Shown here: in pieces, positions 52,074-60,948 of the stretch | Position numbering within the stretch: position 1 is the stretch's first letter | Layout of the letters: each line of letters starts with the position of its first letter | Assembly: GCA_036267355.1 (NCBI GenBank) | Contig: DATAWG010000099.1 | Location: forward strand, 1-64,000 | Source of the DNA: Pirellulales bacterium | GTDB taxonomy: Bacteria; Planctomycetota; Planctomycetia; Pirellulales; DATAWG01 | DNA: 64,000 bases | Direction of reading: 5' to 3' | Translations under genes and position numbers: made by a program | Notes under the pieces: model-generated | What the model was told of the DNA's origin: nothing | The model's input: the letters and a program-made list of their open reading frames with translations, nothing else | Databases searched by the model: none

Positions 52074-52895
52074 ATGGCCTATAAGACTTCATCATGCTCC
52101 GCACGGGTGATTGCCGCGTGCTTGGCCGCATGCTTGGCGGTGGGATTGTTTGGCGTCGGGGCGATCGCGGCCGAATCGCTTGAATCGCCGTCATCCGTAC
52201 CGCAGGCCGCCAGTGCTTCGCCCAAAACCAAGCCATCGGTCGCCGGCAGACTGTCTGCTACCGGTAAGCCGGTTGCGAAGGCCGTGCAGGTGTTGATTAC
52301 ACCCGAGCGCGAGGCGGCCGCGTTGCAGTTTGTTCGCGAGCATCATCCGGAACTGGTCGAACTGCTGAAGAACCTGAAAATCTCGCATTCTGCGCAATAT
52401 CAAGCCGCCCTGCGGCAACTTTTTCAGACGAGCGAACGGCTCGCGCGAATCCACGAAACCGATCCGCCGCGTTACGAACTCGAATTGAAGCTGTGGAAAA
52501 TCAAGTCGCGAATTCAGCTTCTCGCGGCCCGGTCGAGCATGTCAAACGATCCGGAACTCGCCGTGCAGCTCAAGGCCGCACTGGAGGAGCAGGCTCAGGT
52601 GCAGCTTGCGGAATTGCAATTGGAGCGCGATCGTGTGGCCGAACGGCTGAAAACACTCGATTCGTCGGTCGAGCAATTCAAAGCGAATCGGCAGCGAAAT
52701 ATCGACAAGCAATTCGAAAAATTGATGGCCGACATCAATCACCGGCGCTTGCAAACCGCCGCAAGACAGGCAGAATCGACGAAAGAGCGACCGGCTGCGA
52801 ATGCCGTAAAGCCCAGCGTTGCGACGAAATCCGCCCGCCCGACCACGCCGACAAGCTCCGCCGCTATCCCACCCACCGACCAAGCCCAGCCTTGA
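52074..52895 (+). CDS. Secreted coiled-coil protein of the sigma/anti-sigma operon
   Basis: A 273-residue exported protein of unknown family. A signal peptide (RVIAACLAACLAVGLFGVGA, cut near IAA) is followed by a disordered Ser/Pro stretch, then a long helical region (about 78-230) with heptad-rich Leu/Glu/Gln/Arg sequence (VRLKAALEEQAQVQLAELQL-like; ERDRVAERLKTLDSSVEQFK). The C terminus is Pro/Thr/Lys-rich. GAGGATGG lies before the ATG. Being third in the sigma/anti-sigma operon, it may sense or buffer an envelope condition in the manner of periplasmic sensor chaperones, but no CpxP/Spy-type LTxxQ motif is seen. Confidence 0.75.
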   Translation: MAYKTSSCSARVIAACLAACLAVGLFGVGAIAAESLESPSSVPQAASASPKTKPSVAGRLSATGKPVAKAVQVLITPEREAAALQFVREHHPELVELLKNLKISHSAQYQAALRQLFQTSERLARIHETDPPRYELELKLWKIKSRIQLLAARSSMSNDPELAVQLKAALEEQAQVQLAELQLERDRVAERLKTLDSSVEQFKANRQRNIDKQFEKLMADINHRRLQTAARQAESTKERPAANAVKPSVATKSARPTTPTSSAAIPPTDQAQP

Positions 52896-53069
52896 TCCGA
52901 TACGGATTTGATCCGTCGTGACAGTAACCCGCCTCGCCGAAAAGTCATTATCCTTGTAGAGCAGCGAGATCCGCCGGCCGGCGCGGGGCTGCGTAAGCGT
53001 GCGCTGCCCGGTGAACGGTGTCCGGCGAGCAGCGCCTGGTGAGCGGCGCCTGATGAAGGGAGTAATGCG

Positions 53070-55946
53070 ATGAACCGCCCGTTGCGAAATGGCCTGATCG
53101 TTGCCGCAGGCATGTCGGCCATTGTGGTGGGGCAAGCGCTCGCCGCCGCGGTGCAAGACACGGCTGCGCGGCCGGCCGATTCCACGCCGCTGCCGCCTGC
53201 GAGCGAGCGGTTTGCCGGCGGCGCGAAGTCCGACGAGGTGCCCGATTTCCGCCGGCATATCGAGCCGCTTTTCGGCCGGCTCGGTTGCAACGGCCGGGCC
53301 TGCCACGGTTCGTTTCAAGGCCGCGGCGGTTTTCATCTTTCCCTGTTCGGCTACGACGCCGTCACCGACCACCAAACGCTGCTGACGAGCACCGACGGCA
53401 AAGTCGATGTCAAGCATCCCGGCGAAAGCTTGATCCTCAAGAAGCCTACGCTCACGATCGACCATGAAGGCGGCTTGCGCATGAAACGCGGCGATTGGGA
53501 ATATCGCATGCTGCTCAAATGGATCGAGGGGGGCGCCAAGCTTTCCAACAGCGAATTGCCGGCCGCAAAATCGGCCACTGCAAAATCGGCCACTGCAAAA
53601 TCAAACGCTGCACAAGCAAACGCTGCACAAGCAAATAGTGCGAAGCCGGTCGATGTCGCCAGTCTCGACGTCTCGCCCGCTGAAATCGTGTTTCATAAGC
53701 CGGGCGAAACCGTGCAGCTCCGCGCGATCGTGCATTGGACCGACGGCACTAGCGAAGATGTGACGCCGCTCTGCCGCTATCAGTCGAACGACGATGCGCT
53801 GGCGAAAGTGGATTCGTCGGGCCGAGTGACGTGCTTGGGCAAAGGCGACACGCAAGTGGTGGCGTACTACGACAATGGCATCACGCCTGTGCCCGTCTTT
53901 TTGCCGCTGTCGGACCTCGTCGGCCCGCGCTATCCCGCAACGCCGACCAACAACCGAATCGACGAATTGGTGTTGAACAAGCTCAAGAAGCTCGGCATCA
54001 CGCAGTCGCCATTGTCCGACGACGCCGAATTCTTGCGCCGCACAAGTCTCGATGTGACCGGCACACTGCCGGCGCCGGACGAGATTCGCGTCTTTCTGGC
54101 CGACCGTTCGGCCGACAAGCGGCAGCGGAAGATCGACGAACTTCTGAGCCGCCCGGCCTATGCCGCGTGGTGGGCGACGCGATTGTGCGATCTGACCGGC
54201 AACAACGCGAACCAAATTCAATGGTTCGACCAAACCACCGCCTCGCTGCAATGGTACGACTGGATGTACGACCGGATGCGGCGCAACGTGCCGTACGACA
54301 AGATCGTGGCCGGCCTGCTGTTGGCCACCAGTCGCGAGCCGGGGGAAGACTACGCGGCCTATTGCCGGCGCATGGCAACCTACAACGCTCCGCATGGTTC
54401 GGCGGATTTCGCCGCCTCGCCGACGATGCCCTTTTATTGGGCTCGCAATAATTTCCGCAATCCCAACGATATGGCGCTTGGCTTCTGCTACACGTTTCTC
54501 GGAGTGCAGATGCAATGCTGCCAATGCCATAAGCACCCGTTCGATCGCTGGACGAAGCAGGATTTCGACGATTTCAGCCGGTTCTTTACGCGCGTCGGTT
54601 TCGGTGTTGCCCCGGAGGATCGGGCTGTGAATAACGAATTGACGGCCGTAATTCGCGGCCAAGCCGAAGGTGGTTTGCCCCCCGACATGAAAACCGTCGC
54701 GCTTGCCGCGGGAGCCGTGAAGCGAAGGGCGGAGCATTCTGCCGACACCACGACGGTATCCAAGGGTTCCAAAGCGAAAATCGTCGTTGCGACGGTTGCT
54801 AGTGCCGCCAACCGCGCGGCCAAAAAGGCCGCCAAGAAGAACGCCGATTTCAACAAGCTGCTCACGGAGCTTGGCCAGCAGGGAAAAGTCATCCCGCTCC
54901 AAGAAGTGTTTCTGCTCCCGAAAGCGGGCGCCAGACCGGCCAAAAAAGAACCGCCGAAAAACAATTCCGCCAAAGCGAAAGCGCGGCCCATCCCGGCCGC
55001 CAACGCAAAACTTCTCGGCGGTGAAATGGTCGATCTGAACCAATACGACGATCCACGGCAAGCGCTCGTCGAGTGGCTCCGTCGCAACCCGACGCGCTAC
55101 TTTGCCCGCGTAATCGTGAATCGCGTTTGGGCAACGTATTTCAACGTCGGCATCGTTCAGCCGACCGACGATCTCAATCAGGCCCATCCGCCGAGCAATC
55201 CCGAGCTGCTCGACTACCTCACCAGGGCCTTCGTCGAGCACGGCTACGATTTGAAATGGCTGCATCGGGAAATTCTCAACAGCCGCACGTATCAATTAAG
55301 CTGGCAGCCGAACTCGACGAACCGGCTCGATGAGCACAATTTCAGCCATGCGATTCCGCGCCGTCTGCCGGCCGAAGTCGCCTACGATGCCCTGCGGCTG
55401 GCGACCGCCGGCAGCGCCGAGTGGAAGCTTGCCATGGAACAGCCGGTCGATCGGGCCATCGGATTGGATTCCGCCGGTGGGTTGCGGCCGGGCAAGCCGC
55501 GCCAAGCGGCCAACCGCTATGCCCTGACGGTTTTCGGCAAGCCGCGGCGATTGACCAATTGCGATTGCGAACGGTCGATGGAGCCGAGCCTGTTGCAAAC
55601 GTTCTTCCTGCAAAACGATCAGGAAGTGCTGACGATGCTCGATCGCGACGGCGGCTGGCTGGCCGAGACGACCAGAAAATTCGGCGCTGCGATGCGAACA
55701 CCGCACGAACCGCCCGCGGACGCGAGCGCGAAGCGTGGCAAGCCTCCTGTAGCGCCGAAGCTGTCGCCGGCTGAAACGGATGGCTTGGTGCAAGAAGCGT
55801 TTTTGCGTACGCTGTCGCGCATGCCGCAGCCGGCCGAACTAGCCCGTGGCCGCGAAGCGATCGCGGATTCCGAGACTCCGAGATCCGGCCTCCGCGATCT
55901 GCTCTGGGCCTTGTTGAACACCAAGGAATTCATCCTGAACCACTAA
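53070..55946 (+). CDS. DUF1549/DUF1553 protein with haem motif and Ig-like domain
   Basis: A 958-residue exported protein of a family highly expanded in planctomycetes. A signal peptide (GLIVAAGMSAIVVGQALAAA) precedes a cytochrome-c-like segment with CNGRACH (Cys73, Cys78, His79), a CX4CH haem-binding motif. Residues about 198-280 form an Ig-like BIG2 domain (SLDVSPAEIVFHKPGETVQL, VTCLGKGDTQVVAYY). DUF1549 covers about 292-500 (RIDELVLNKLKKLGITQSPL, DEFLRRTSLDVTGTLPAPDE-like). DUF1553 covers about 660-955 (RNPTRYFARVIVNRVWATYF, EILNSRTYQLSWQ). A tandem repeat (AKSAT/AQANA units, about 53568-53640) lies before the Ig domain. GGGAG is 7 bases before the ATG. It pairs with the DUF1501 gene next to it; such pairs are thought to act on extracellular substrates, but the reaction is unknown. 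Confidence 0.93.
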   Translation: MNRPLRNGLIVAAGMSAIVVGQALAAAVQDTAARPADSTPLPPASERFAGGAKSDEVPDFRRHIEPLFGRLGCNGRACHGSFQGRGGFHLSLFGYDAVTDHQTLLTSTDGKVDVKHPGESLILKKPTLTIDHEGGLRMKRGDWEYRMLLKWIEGGAKLSNSELPAAKSATAKSATAKSNAAQANAAQANSAKPVDVASLDVSPAEIVFHKPGETVQLRAIVHWTDGTSEDVTPLCRYQSNDDALAKVDSSGRVTCLGKGDTQVVAYYDNGITPVPVFLPLSDLVGPRYPATPTNNRIDELVLNKLKKLGITQSPLSDDAEFLRRTSLDVTGTLPAPDEIRVFLADRSADKRQRKIDELLSRPAYAAWWATRLCDLTGNNANQIQWFDQTTASLQWYDWMYDRMRRNVPYDKIVAGLLLATSREPGEDYAAYCRRMATYNAPHGSADFAASPTMPFYWARNNFRNPNDMALGFCYTFLGVQMQCCQCHKHPFDRWTKQDFDDFSRFFTRVGFGVAPEDRAVNNELTAVIRGQAEGGLPPDMKTVALAAGAVKRRAEHSADTTTVSKGSKAKIVVATVASAANRAAKKAAKKNADFNKLLTELGQQGKVIPLQEVFLLPKAGARPAKKEPPKNNSAKAKARPIPAANAKLLGGEMVDLNQYDDPRQALVEWLRRNPTRYFARVIVNRVWATYFNVGIVQPTDDLNQAHPPSNPELLDYLTRAFVEHGYDLKWLHREILNSRTYQLSWQPNSTNRLDEHNFSHAIPRRLPAEVAYDALRLATAGSAEWKLAMEQPVDRAIGLDSAGGLRPGKPRQAANRYALTVFGKPRRLTNCDCERSMEPSLLQTFFLQNDQEVLTMLDRDGGWLAETTRKFGAAMRTPHEPPADASAKRGKPPVAPKLSPAETDGLVQEAFLRTLSRMPQPAELARGREAIADSETPRSGLRDLLWALLNTKEFILNH
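53568..53640 (+). repeat. In-frame tandem repeats in the DUF1549 gene
   Basis: CAAAATCGGCCACTG (three copies, the last changed) then CACAAGCAAACGCTG-type units (two) encode a small Ala/Lys/Gln-rich linker. Confidence 0.6.
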
Positions 55947-56109
55947 GCGGCAAGCGAAGAATGACGAAGCACGAATCTCTAAGAAAGGCTGAAGGATTGA
56001 GGCTTGAGACTACAGGACGCGACAGCGTTCGTCTGCCTTCGTACCTGTAGCGTGTAGCCTGTAGCCTATCCGAACCCCACCCGCCTCACCCACCTCCCCG
56101 GAGTCTCCC

Positions 56110-57405
56110 ATGGCATCTCACATTTTTTGCGACGGATTGCGACGACGCGATTTCATCAAGGTCGGGGCACTTGGCGGGCTCGGTTTGCATTTGGCCGGCT
56201 ATCTGCGGCTCGCCGAAGCGGGGCAGGTGGCGCCGGCCAAGGGCCGCTCGGCCATCTACATCTATCTGCAAGGCGGTCCCTCGCACCAAGACATGTTCGA
56301 TCTCAAGCCCGAGGCGCCCGCCGAATATCGCGGCGAATTCAAGCCGATCAAAACGAATGTGCCCGGCATCGAGATCTGCGAACATTTGCCGAAGCTGGCG
56401 AAGTGTGCCGACAAGTTCACGATTCTACGCGGCGTTAGCCACACGCTGGGCGCCCACAATCTCGGCACCGACTATATGAACACCGGCAACCGGCCGCTGC
56501 GGTCGCTCGATTATCCCGGCTACGGGGCCGTGATCAGCCGCGAGCTGCCCGTGCCGAAAGAGCTTCCCTCGGCCGTGGCGATTCCGAGCACGACCGCCCG
56601 CCCCGGCTACTTGGGCGTGCAATACGCCACGCTCGAAACGAGCGCCGTGCCCATGCTCGGCAAGCCATTTGCCGTGCGCGGCATATCGCTGTCGCGCGGG
56701 CTGACGGTGGCTGACATGGAGCGCCGCCATCATTTGCTCGACGATCTCGACACGACGTTCAAAGGCTATGAGCGCAATAGCGACGTGCTCCAGGGATTAG
56801 ACAAATTCGATCGCCAAGCGTACGACATCGTCAGTTCGCCGGCTGCTCGCAAGGCGTTCGACACGAGTCTTGAGCCGGCGGCGGTCGCCGAAAAATTCGG
56901 CAACCATGCCTTCGGGCAAAGTTGCCTGCTGGCCACGCGGCTGGTGGAAGCGGGTGTGCGATTCGTCACCATCAACTACGGCGGCTGGGATACTCATGGT
57001 CAGAATTTCAAAGCGCTCAAGGAGCGCAAGCTGCCGGAATTCGACGACGGATTTTCCGCGCTGCTCACCAACCTATCCCAACGGGGATTGTTGGATTCGA
57101 CTTCGGTGTTCGTCACGGGCGAATTTGGCCGCACGCCGAAAATCAATCCGAATGCCGGCCGCGATCACTGGCCGCAAGCGATGTTCACGCTGCTGGCCGG
57201 CGGCGGCATGAAAATCGGGCAAGTGATCGGTGCGAGCGACGAGAAAGCCGCCAAGCCGAAAGATCGGGCAATCAGCCCCGACGACGTTGCCGCGTCGTTC
57301 TATCGCAGCCTGGGGATCGACTACACGAAGGAATACCGCACGCCGACCGGCCGCCCGGTGATGATCGTTCGCAACGGCACACCAGTGCCGGAGCTTTTCG
57401 GCTAG
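56110..57405 (+). CDS. Tat-exported DUF1501 protein
   Basis: A 431-residue protein of the DUF1501 family (alkaline-phosphatase/sulfatase-like fold). A twin-arginine signal RRRDFIKVGALGGLGLHLAG (11-30) predicts folded export by Tat. Family blocks in order: SAIYIYLQGGPSHQDMFDLK, PGIEICEHLPKLAKCADKFT, LRGVSHTLGAHNLGTDYMNT, RPGYLGVQYA and TGEFGRTPKINPNAGRDHWP. GGAG lies 7 bases before the ATG. It follows the DUF1549/DUF1553 gene by 163 bases and the two probably form an operon, as in many planctomycetes. The biochemical role is not known; a periplasmic hydrolase or a partner of the cytochrome-like protein is possible. Confidence 0.93.
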   Translation: MASHIFCDGLRRRDFIKVGALGGLGLHLAGYLRLAEAGQVAPAKGRSAIYIYLQGGPSHQDMFDLKPEAPAEYRGEFKPIKTNVPGIEICEHLPKLAKCADKFTILRGVSHTLGAHNLGTDYMNTGNRPLRSLDYPGYGAVISRELPVPKELPSAVAIPSTTARPGYLGVQYATLETSAVPMLGKPFAVRGISLSRGLTVADMERRHHLLDDLDTTFKGYERNSDVLQGLDKFDRQAYDIVSSPAARKAFDTSLEPAAVAEKFGNHAFGQSCLLATRLVEAGVRFVTINYGGWDTHGQNFKALKERKLPEFDDGFSALLTNLSQRGLLDSTSVFVTGEFGRTPKINPNAGRDHWPQAMFTLLAGGGMKIGQVIGASDEKAAKPKDRAISPDDVAASFYRSLGIDYTKEYRTPTGRPVMIVRNGTPVPELFG

Positions 57406-57437
57406 GCTTTGGGTCAACACACGAGTCCGAAGCGTTA

Positions 57438-57535
57438 AGCTCGGACGAAAAACAACTTCTCCACGGGCCCCTCTCCCCTTGCGGGAGAGGGCAGGGTGAG
57501 GGGTTCAAAAGCGGAAGTTATCTTTCGGCCGAGCC
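57438..57535. mobile_element. MITE-like element copy 5, inserted into another repeat
   Basis: A 98-base element: left end AGCTCGGACGAAAAACAACT, right end GCGGAAGTTATCTTTCGGCC then GAGCC. TTA flanks it at 57435-57437 and 57536-57538. Removing the element and one TTA restores CCGAAGCGTTAGCGAGGGA, a copy of the dispersed repeat present intact at 16031 and 16211. Confidence 0.88.
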
Positions 57536-57662
57536 TTAGCGAGGGAATCCTTTGACGGAGGCGGAGCCGCCCTGAAGATTCATCGCCAACGCTTCGGGCT
57601 ACCGGGCGCCGTTTGCGGCATGGGGAAAAAGATAGCGTCGCGCACTCGTCGCTTCGCCACTT

Positions 57663-58547
57663 TCATAGTCCGGCGCTTTCCGACACTTCGCGAGCGAAGC
57701 CCGACCAATCGAAGTTCTCGCGTCCCTTGGCCACCGTGGCCGTGAGCCGCTGGTGAATCAGGGCGGCCAGCGGCATCGGCACCATCTGCTCGGCCGCCGC
57801 CTCGAGGATCAGTCCATAATCTTTGCGAATCAACGACGGCTTCGCGCCCACCGGCTCATAGCGCTCCGAGGAGATCAATTCGCCGTAGGCGCGATAGACG
57901 AAACAATCGAAGAGCGTTTGCGTGAAGAACTGATAAGTCGCTGTTCTCGGTACGCCATGTTTCTGGGCCATCGTAAAGGCTTCGGCCATCGCTTCGATCG
58001 CGGCCCCGAGCAGAAAATTGCCCGAAAGCTTGATGATGTTGGCCGCGCCCGGCTCGTCGCCGAAGTCGGTGATTCCCCGGCTCATCGCCTCCTGCAGCGG
58101 CCGCACGCGCTGCCGTGCCGTAGCGTCGGCGCCTGAGGTGACAATCCACAGCTTCGCTTCCGCCGCCACGTCGGGCTTGCCGAACACTGGCGACGCAATG
58201 TAGCTCGCGCCCTGTTCCTTGTGCAGCGCCGCGAGCCGGCGGGCCGTGTGCGGGGCGATCGTGCTCATCGACAAATGCACTCCACCGCCCAAGGCGGCGA
58301 GCAAACCGTCGGCTCCCAGCGTCGTTTCCTCGACGGCTCGATCATCGGAAACCATCGTAACCACGATGCCGCCGGGCTCGACGGCCTCGGCCGGGCTCCG
58401 CGCAAGGGCCGCGCCTCGCTCGACCAATGGTCGAGCTCTTTCCGCGGTGCGGTTATAAACTCGCAAGCCGAAGCCGGCTTTGAGAAGGTTCGTGGCCATT
58501 GCCATGCCCATGCCGCCGAGGCCGATAAAGCCGATGGTTTCTTTCAT
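57663..58547 (-). CDS. NAD(P)-dependent beta-hydroxyacid dehydrogenase
   Basis: A 294-residue oxidoreductase of the 3-hydroxyisobutyrate dehydrogenase/glyoxylate reductase family. The start at ATG 58547 has GGAGGG 8 bases upstream. The Rossmann motif is IGFIGLGGMGMAMATNLLKA (5-24) followed by VYNRT, where Arg suggests NADPH. LSMSTIAPHTA (substrate-binding Ser-Thr) and GAANIIKLSGNFLLG, holding the catalytic lysine, follow; the usual NN pair after the lysine reads GN. Length is normal. It stands alone between repeat blocks. Substrate is not clear: succinate-semialdehyde/glyoxylate reduction or hydroxyisobutyrate oxidation are both possible. Confidence 0.9.
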   Translation of the reverse strand: MKETIGFIGLGGMGMAMATNLLKAGFGLRVYNRTAERARPLVERGAALARSPAEAVEPGGIVVTMVSDDRAVEETTLGADGLLAALGGGVHLSMSTIAPHTARRLAALHKEQGASYIASPVFGKPDVAAEAKLWIVTSGADATARQRVRPLQEAMSRGITDFGDEPGAANIIKLSGNFLLGAAIEAMAEAFTMAQKHGVPRTATYQFFTQTLFDCFVYRAYGELISSERYEPVGAKPSLIRKDYGLILEAAAEQMVPMPLAALIHQRLTATVAKGRENFDWSGFAREVSESAGL

Positions 58548-58811
58548 CGCAGTGCCCTCCATTGGTTCGGCGGGAGTAGCAGGTGTCGCGCTCGCCGCGT
58601 TTACAGGAATGTCGAAAGATCCGATCTGTTCCGCGGAAGTGGATTATTGCCGGTCCGATTGTTGTTTGTAAACGCGCGGGCACGTCGCGTGGCGACGGCC
58701 GAACGAGATACAACGCGTGCGTTGCGGGTCCTCCCTCGCTAACGTTTCGGGCTACTGCATACGCTTTTCAAGCGCGTTGCTAGATGGCGGGCGTGGGAGG
58801 TGTGATAATAA
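58548..58811. other. Upstream region of the dehydrogenase with a REP-like repeat
   Basis: No gene seen. A reverse-strand copy of the CCCGAAGCGTTAGCGAGGGA family is at 58732-58752 (TCCCTCGCTAACGTTTCGGGC). Confidence 0.5.
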
Positions 58812-58911
58812 GGCTCGGCCGAAAAATAACTTCCGCTTGTTGAACCCCTTATCCTACCCCTCTCCCGCAAGGGAAGAGGGGGCTGTGGAGAAGTTGTTTT
58901 TCGGCCAAGCC
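58812..58911. mobile_element. MITE-like element copy 6
   Basis: A 100-base element: left end GGCTCGGCCGAAAAATAACT, right end GAAGTTGTTTTTCGGCCAAG then CC; internal hairpin CCCTCTCCCGCAAGGGAAGA then GGG. Flanks are TAA and AAA, so no exact duplication remains. Confidence 0.78.
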
Positions 58912-58961
58912 AAAGCCGGCCCGCCGCGCTTCCGCCCGCTCGAAGCCAAGGAATCTCAACG

Positions 58962-60800
58962 ATGAGTCCATGCGATTTCATCTCGTTTCGCGATTGCGTT
59001 TCGATCCTTCGCTGCACATGGGCGTCTCGCTTGATCGCGGCGGTTCTATTTGCGGCCGGCGCTACGGCTGCAACTTCCAACACGGCATCCGCGGATCCCG
59101 AGGCTCGGCCTGAGCCGACCGCCCAACAGGTGCAGCATGCGATTGACAAAGGAGTTGAGTATCTCGAGCGGAAGGAAGATCTAGACAAGGATTTCGGCCA
59201 TTGGACCGCCTACCGCGATTACACGGGCAGCACCACTGAGCTTTGCACGCTGGCCCTGCTCTCCTCGGGCGTTCCGGCAACCGACCCGCATGTCAAGAAA
59301 GCTCTCGATTATTTGCGCACGCTAAAGCCTGAAAAGACTTACACCGCCTCGCTGCAAACGCTCCTCTTTTGCCTCGCCGATCCGAAACGCGATCGGGCGC
59401 TGATCCAAAACAATGTCGATTGGTTCGAGCAGCACCAGATCACGGAGGGCGCCCACCGCGGCGGCTGGGCATATCCGGGACTAGGAAATGGCGACAATTC
59501 GAACAGCCAAGCCGCCCTCGCCGCCCTCTACGAAGCGGAGCGGGCCGGGGTGCCGGTCAAGGAGCAGACATGGCGATTGGCTCTGAGTTACTGGAAGGAC
59601 GCCCAAAATCCCGACGGCTCATTCGGCTACTACAATCTTCGCGGCAAAATCGAAGTCCCGGGCACGGGCAGCATGACCTGTGCGGGCGTCGCCTCGCTGG
59701 CGATTTGCGCGCGGCGCGTTGCCGCGATCGACGCACAGGCGGACGGCCGGGTTCATTGCTGCACGCAGCCGTCCGATGATTCGGCTGAACGGATCGAACG
59801 GGGCCTGCGTTGGTTAGGGCAAAACTTCAGCATCGAGTACAATCCGAAAGGAGTTCGGTCGCTATGGCAGTTCTATTATCGCGATGGGCTTGAACGAGTC
59901 GGCCAGCTCACCGGTCGTCGGTTCATCGGCGCCCACGATTGGTTTCGCGAAGCGGCGGCCTATCTCGTCGGCGAGGACGAGCAACTCGCTAGTGGTGCGT
60001 GGCAGAGTTCTGGCTCCAGTGTCGATCCCGAGCACGATCCGAACATCGCCACGAGCTACGCGTTGCTCTTCCTCACCCACGGTCGCCGCCCGGTGCTGAT
60101 TGCCAAATTGCAGCACGGCCCGGCCGATGATTGGAATCGGCATCCGAGCGACCTGGCGAATTTGACGTCGTGTGTCGAAACGCGCTGGAAGAGGGAATTC
60201 CCGCTCGGCCTTTCATGGCAGGTAGTCGATTTGCCGGAAGCCAAGCTCGACGATTTGCGGCAATCGCCGGTGCTGTTTCTTAGCGGCAGCCGATCGCCCG
60301 AGGTCGATGCGCCGCACGCCACGCTGCTGCGCCGCTATATCGAGCAAGGCGGCTGTTTGTTCGCCGCAGCCGCTTGTTCCGATGGCGACGGATTCGATCG
60401 CGGTTTTCGTGCCTTGCTGCCACGAATCTTCCCGCACGGTTTCAAGTTGGAGCCGTTGCCGCCGGGCCATCCGATTTCGCAGGCCGAAAAGGCATTGCCG
60501 GCCGAGCAGCAACGCGCGCTGCTTGGCATCGAGGATCGTGGCCGCACGTGCGTTGTTTATAGTCCGCCTTCGAAGCCCGGGGCTCCGCAAAACGCGCTGT
60601 CTTGCCTGTGGCAGTTTTCATCGCCAGGCGAGCAGCGATTTCCACCCGAGGTGGCTGCCCAAATCGATGCCGCGAATTCGATCGGCGCGGCCGTGCTGGA
60701 ATACGCGACCAATCGCAAATTGAAAACTAAGGACCGATTATTCCCGTCGGAGAATCATTCGAAACCGGCCGACGGGCGGACGATCGAAAAGGATAACTGA
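58962..60800 (+). CDS. Secreted prenyltransferase/squalene-cyclase-fold protein with DUF4159
   Basis: A 612-residue exported protein. The hydrophobic segment SRLIAAVLFAAGATAATSNT (about 22-41) is a signal peptide. Residues about 55-380 form an alpha/alpha-toroid as in prenyltransferases and squalene-hopene cyclases (AIDKGVEYLERKE, GGWAYPG, NPDGSFGYYN, NIATSYALLFL), but the acidic DxDD of true cyclases is absent. Residues about 395-590 match DUF4159 (VLFLSGSRSPEVDAPHATLL, RRYIEQGGCLFAAAACSDGD, FRALLPRIFP), a glutamine-amidotransferase-like fold. AAGGAA lies 9 bases before the ATG. The toroid-plus-DUF4159 combination recurs in planctomycetes; its role is unknown and it lacks an enzyme motif that I can name. 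Confidence 0.85.
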   Translation: MSPCDFISFRDCVSILRCTWASRLIAAVLFAAGATAATSNTASADPEARPEPTAQQVQHAIDKGVEYLERKEDLDKDFGHWTAYRDYTGSTTELCTLALLSSGVPATDPHVKKALDYLRTLKPEKTYTASLQTLLFCLADPKRDRALIQNNVDWFEQHQITEGAHRGGWAYPGLGNGDNSNSQAALAALYEAERAGVPVKEQTWRLALSYWKDAQNPDGSFGYYNLRGKIEVPGTGSMTCAGVASLAICARRVAAIDAQADGRVHCCTQPSDDSAERIERGLRWLGQNFSIEYNPKGVRSLWQFYYRDGLERVGQLTGRRFIGAHDWFREAAAYLVGEDEQLASGAWQSSGSSVDPEHDPNIATSYALLFLTHGRRPVLIAKLQHGPADDWNRHPSDLANLTSCVETRWKREFPLGLSWQVVDLPEAKLDDLRQSPVLFLSGSRSPEVDAPHATLLRRYIEQGGCLFAAAACSDGDGFDRGFRALLPRIFPHGFKLEPLPPGHPISQAEKALPAEQQRALLGIEDRGRTCVVYSPPSKPGAPQNALSCLWQFSSPGEQRFPPEVAAQIDAANSIGAAVLEYATNRKLKTKDRLFPSENHSKPADGRTIEKDN

Positions 60801-60897
60801 CATTCGCAGGGCGATTGATAGGCTCGTTCATCTTTCCCAGCGGCTCTCCCGCTGGAGAAGCCGGAACCAGCCGGCAATGGCGCCCAGCGACGTCCTC

Positions 60898-60926
60898 CTG
60901 TCAAAGCTCGGGCGGGGGCCTATAAT
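60898..60926 (+). promoter_or_regulatory. Sigma-70-like promoter of ribBA
   Basis: CTGTCA (60898-60903), 17-base spacer, perfect TATAAT (60921-60926). Transcription near 60933 leaves a short leader including AGGAG before ATG 60949. No FMN riboswitch is present. Confidence 0.6.
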
Positions 60927-60948
60927 GCACGACAGGAGCAATCGATTT

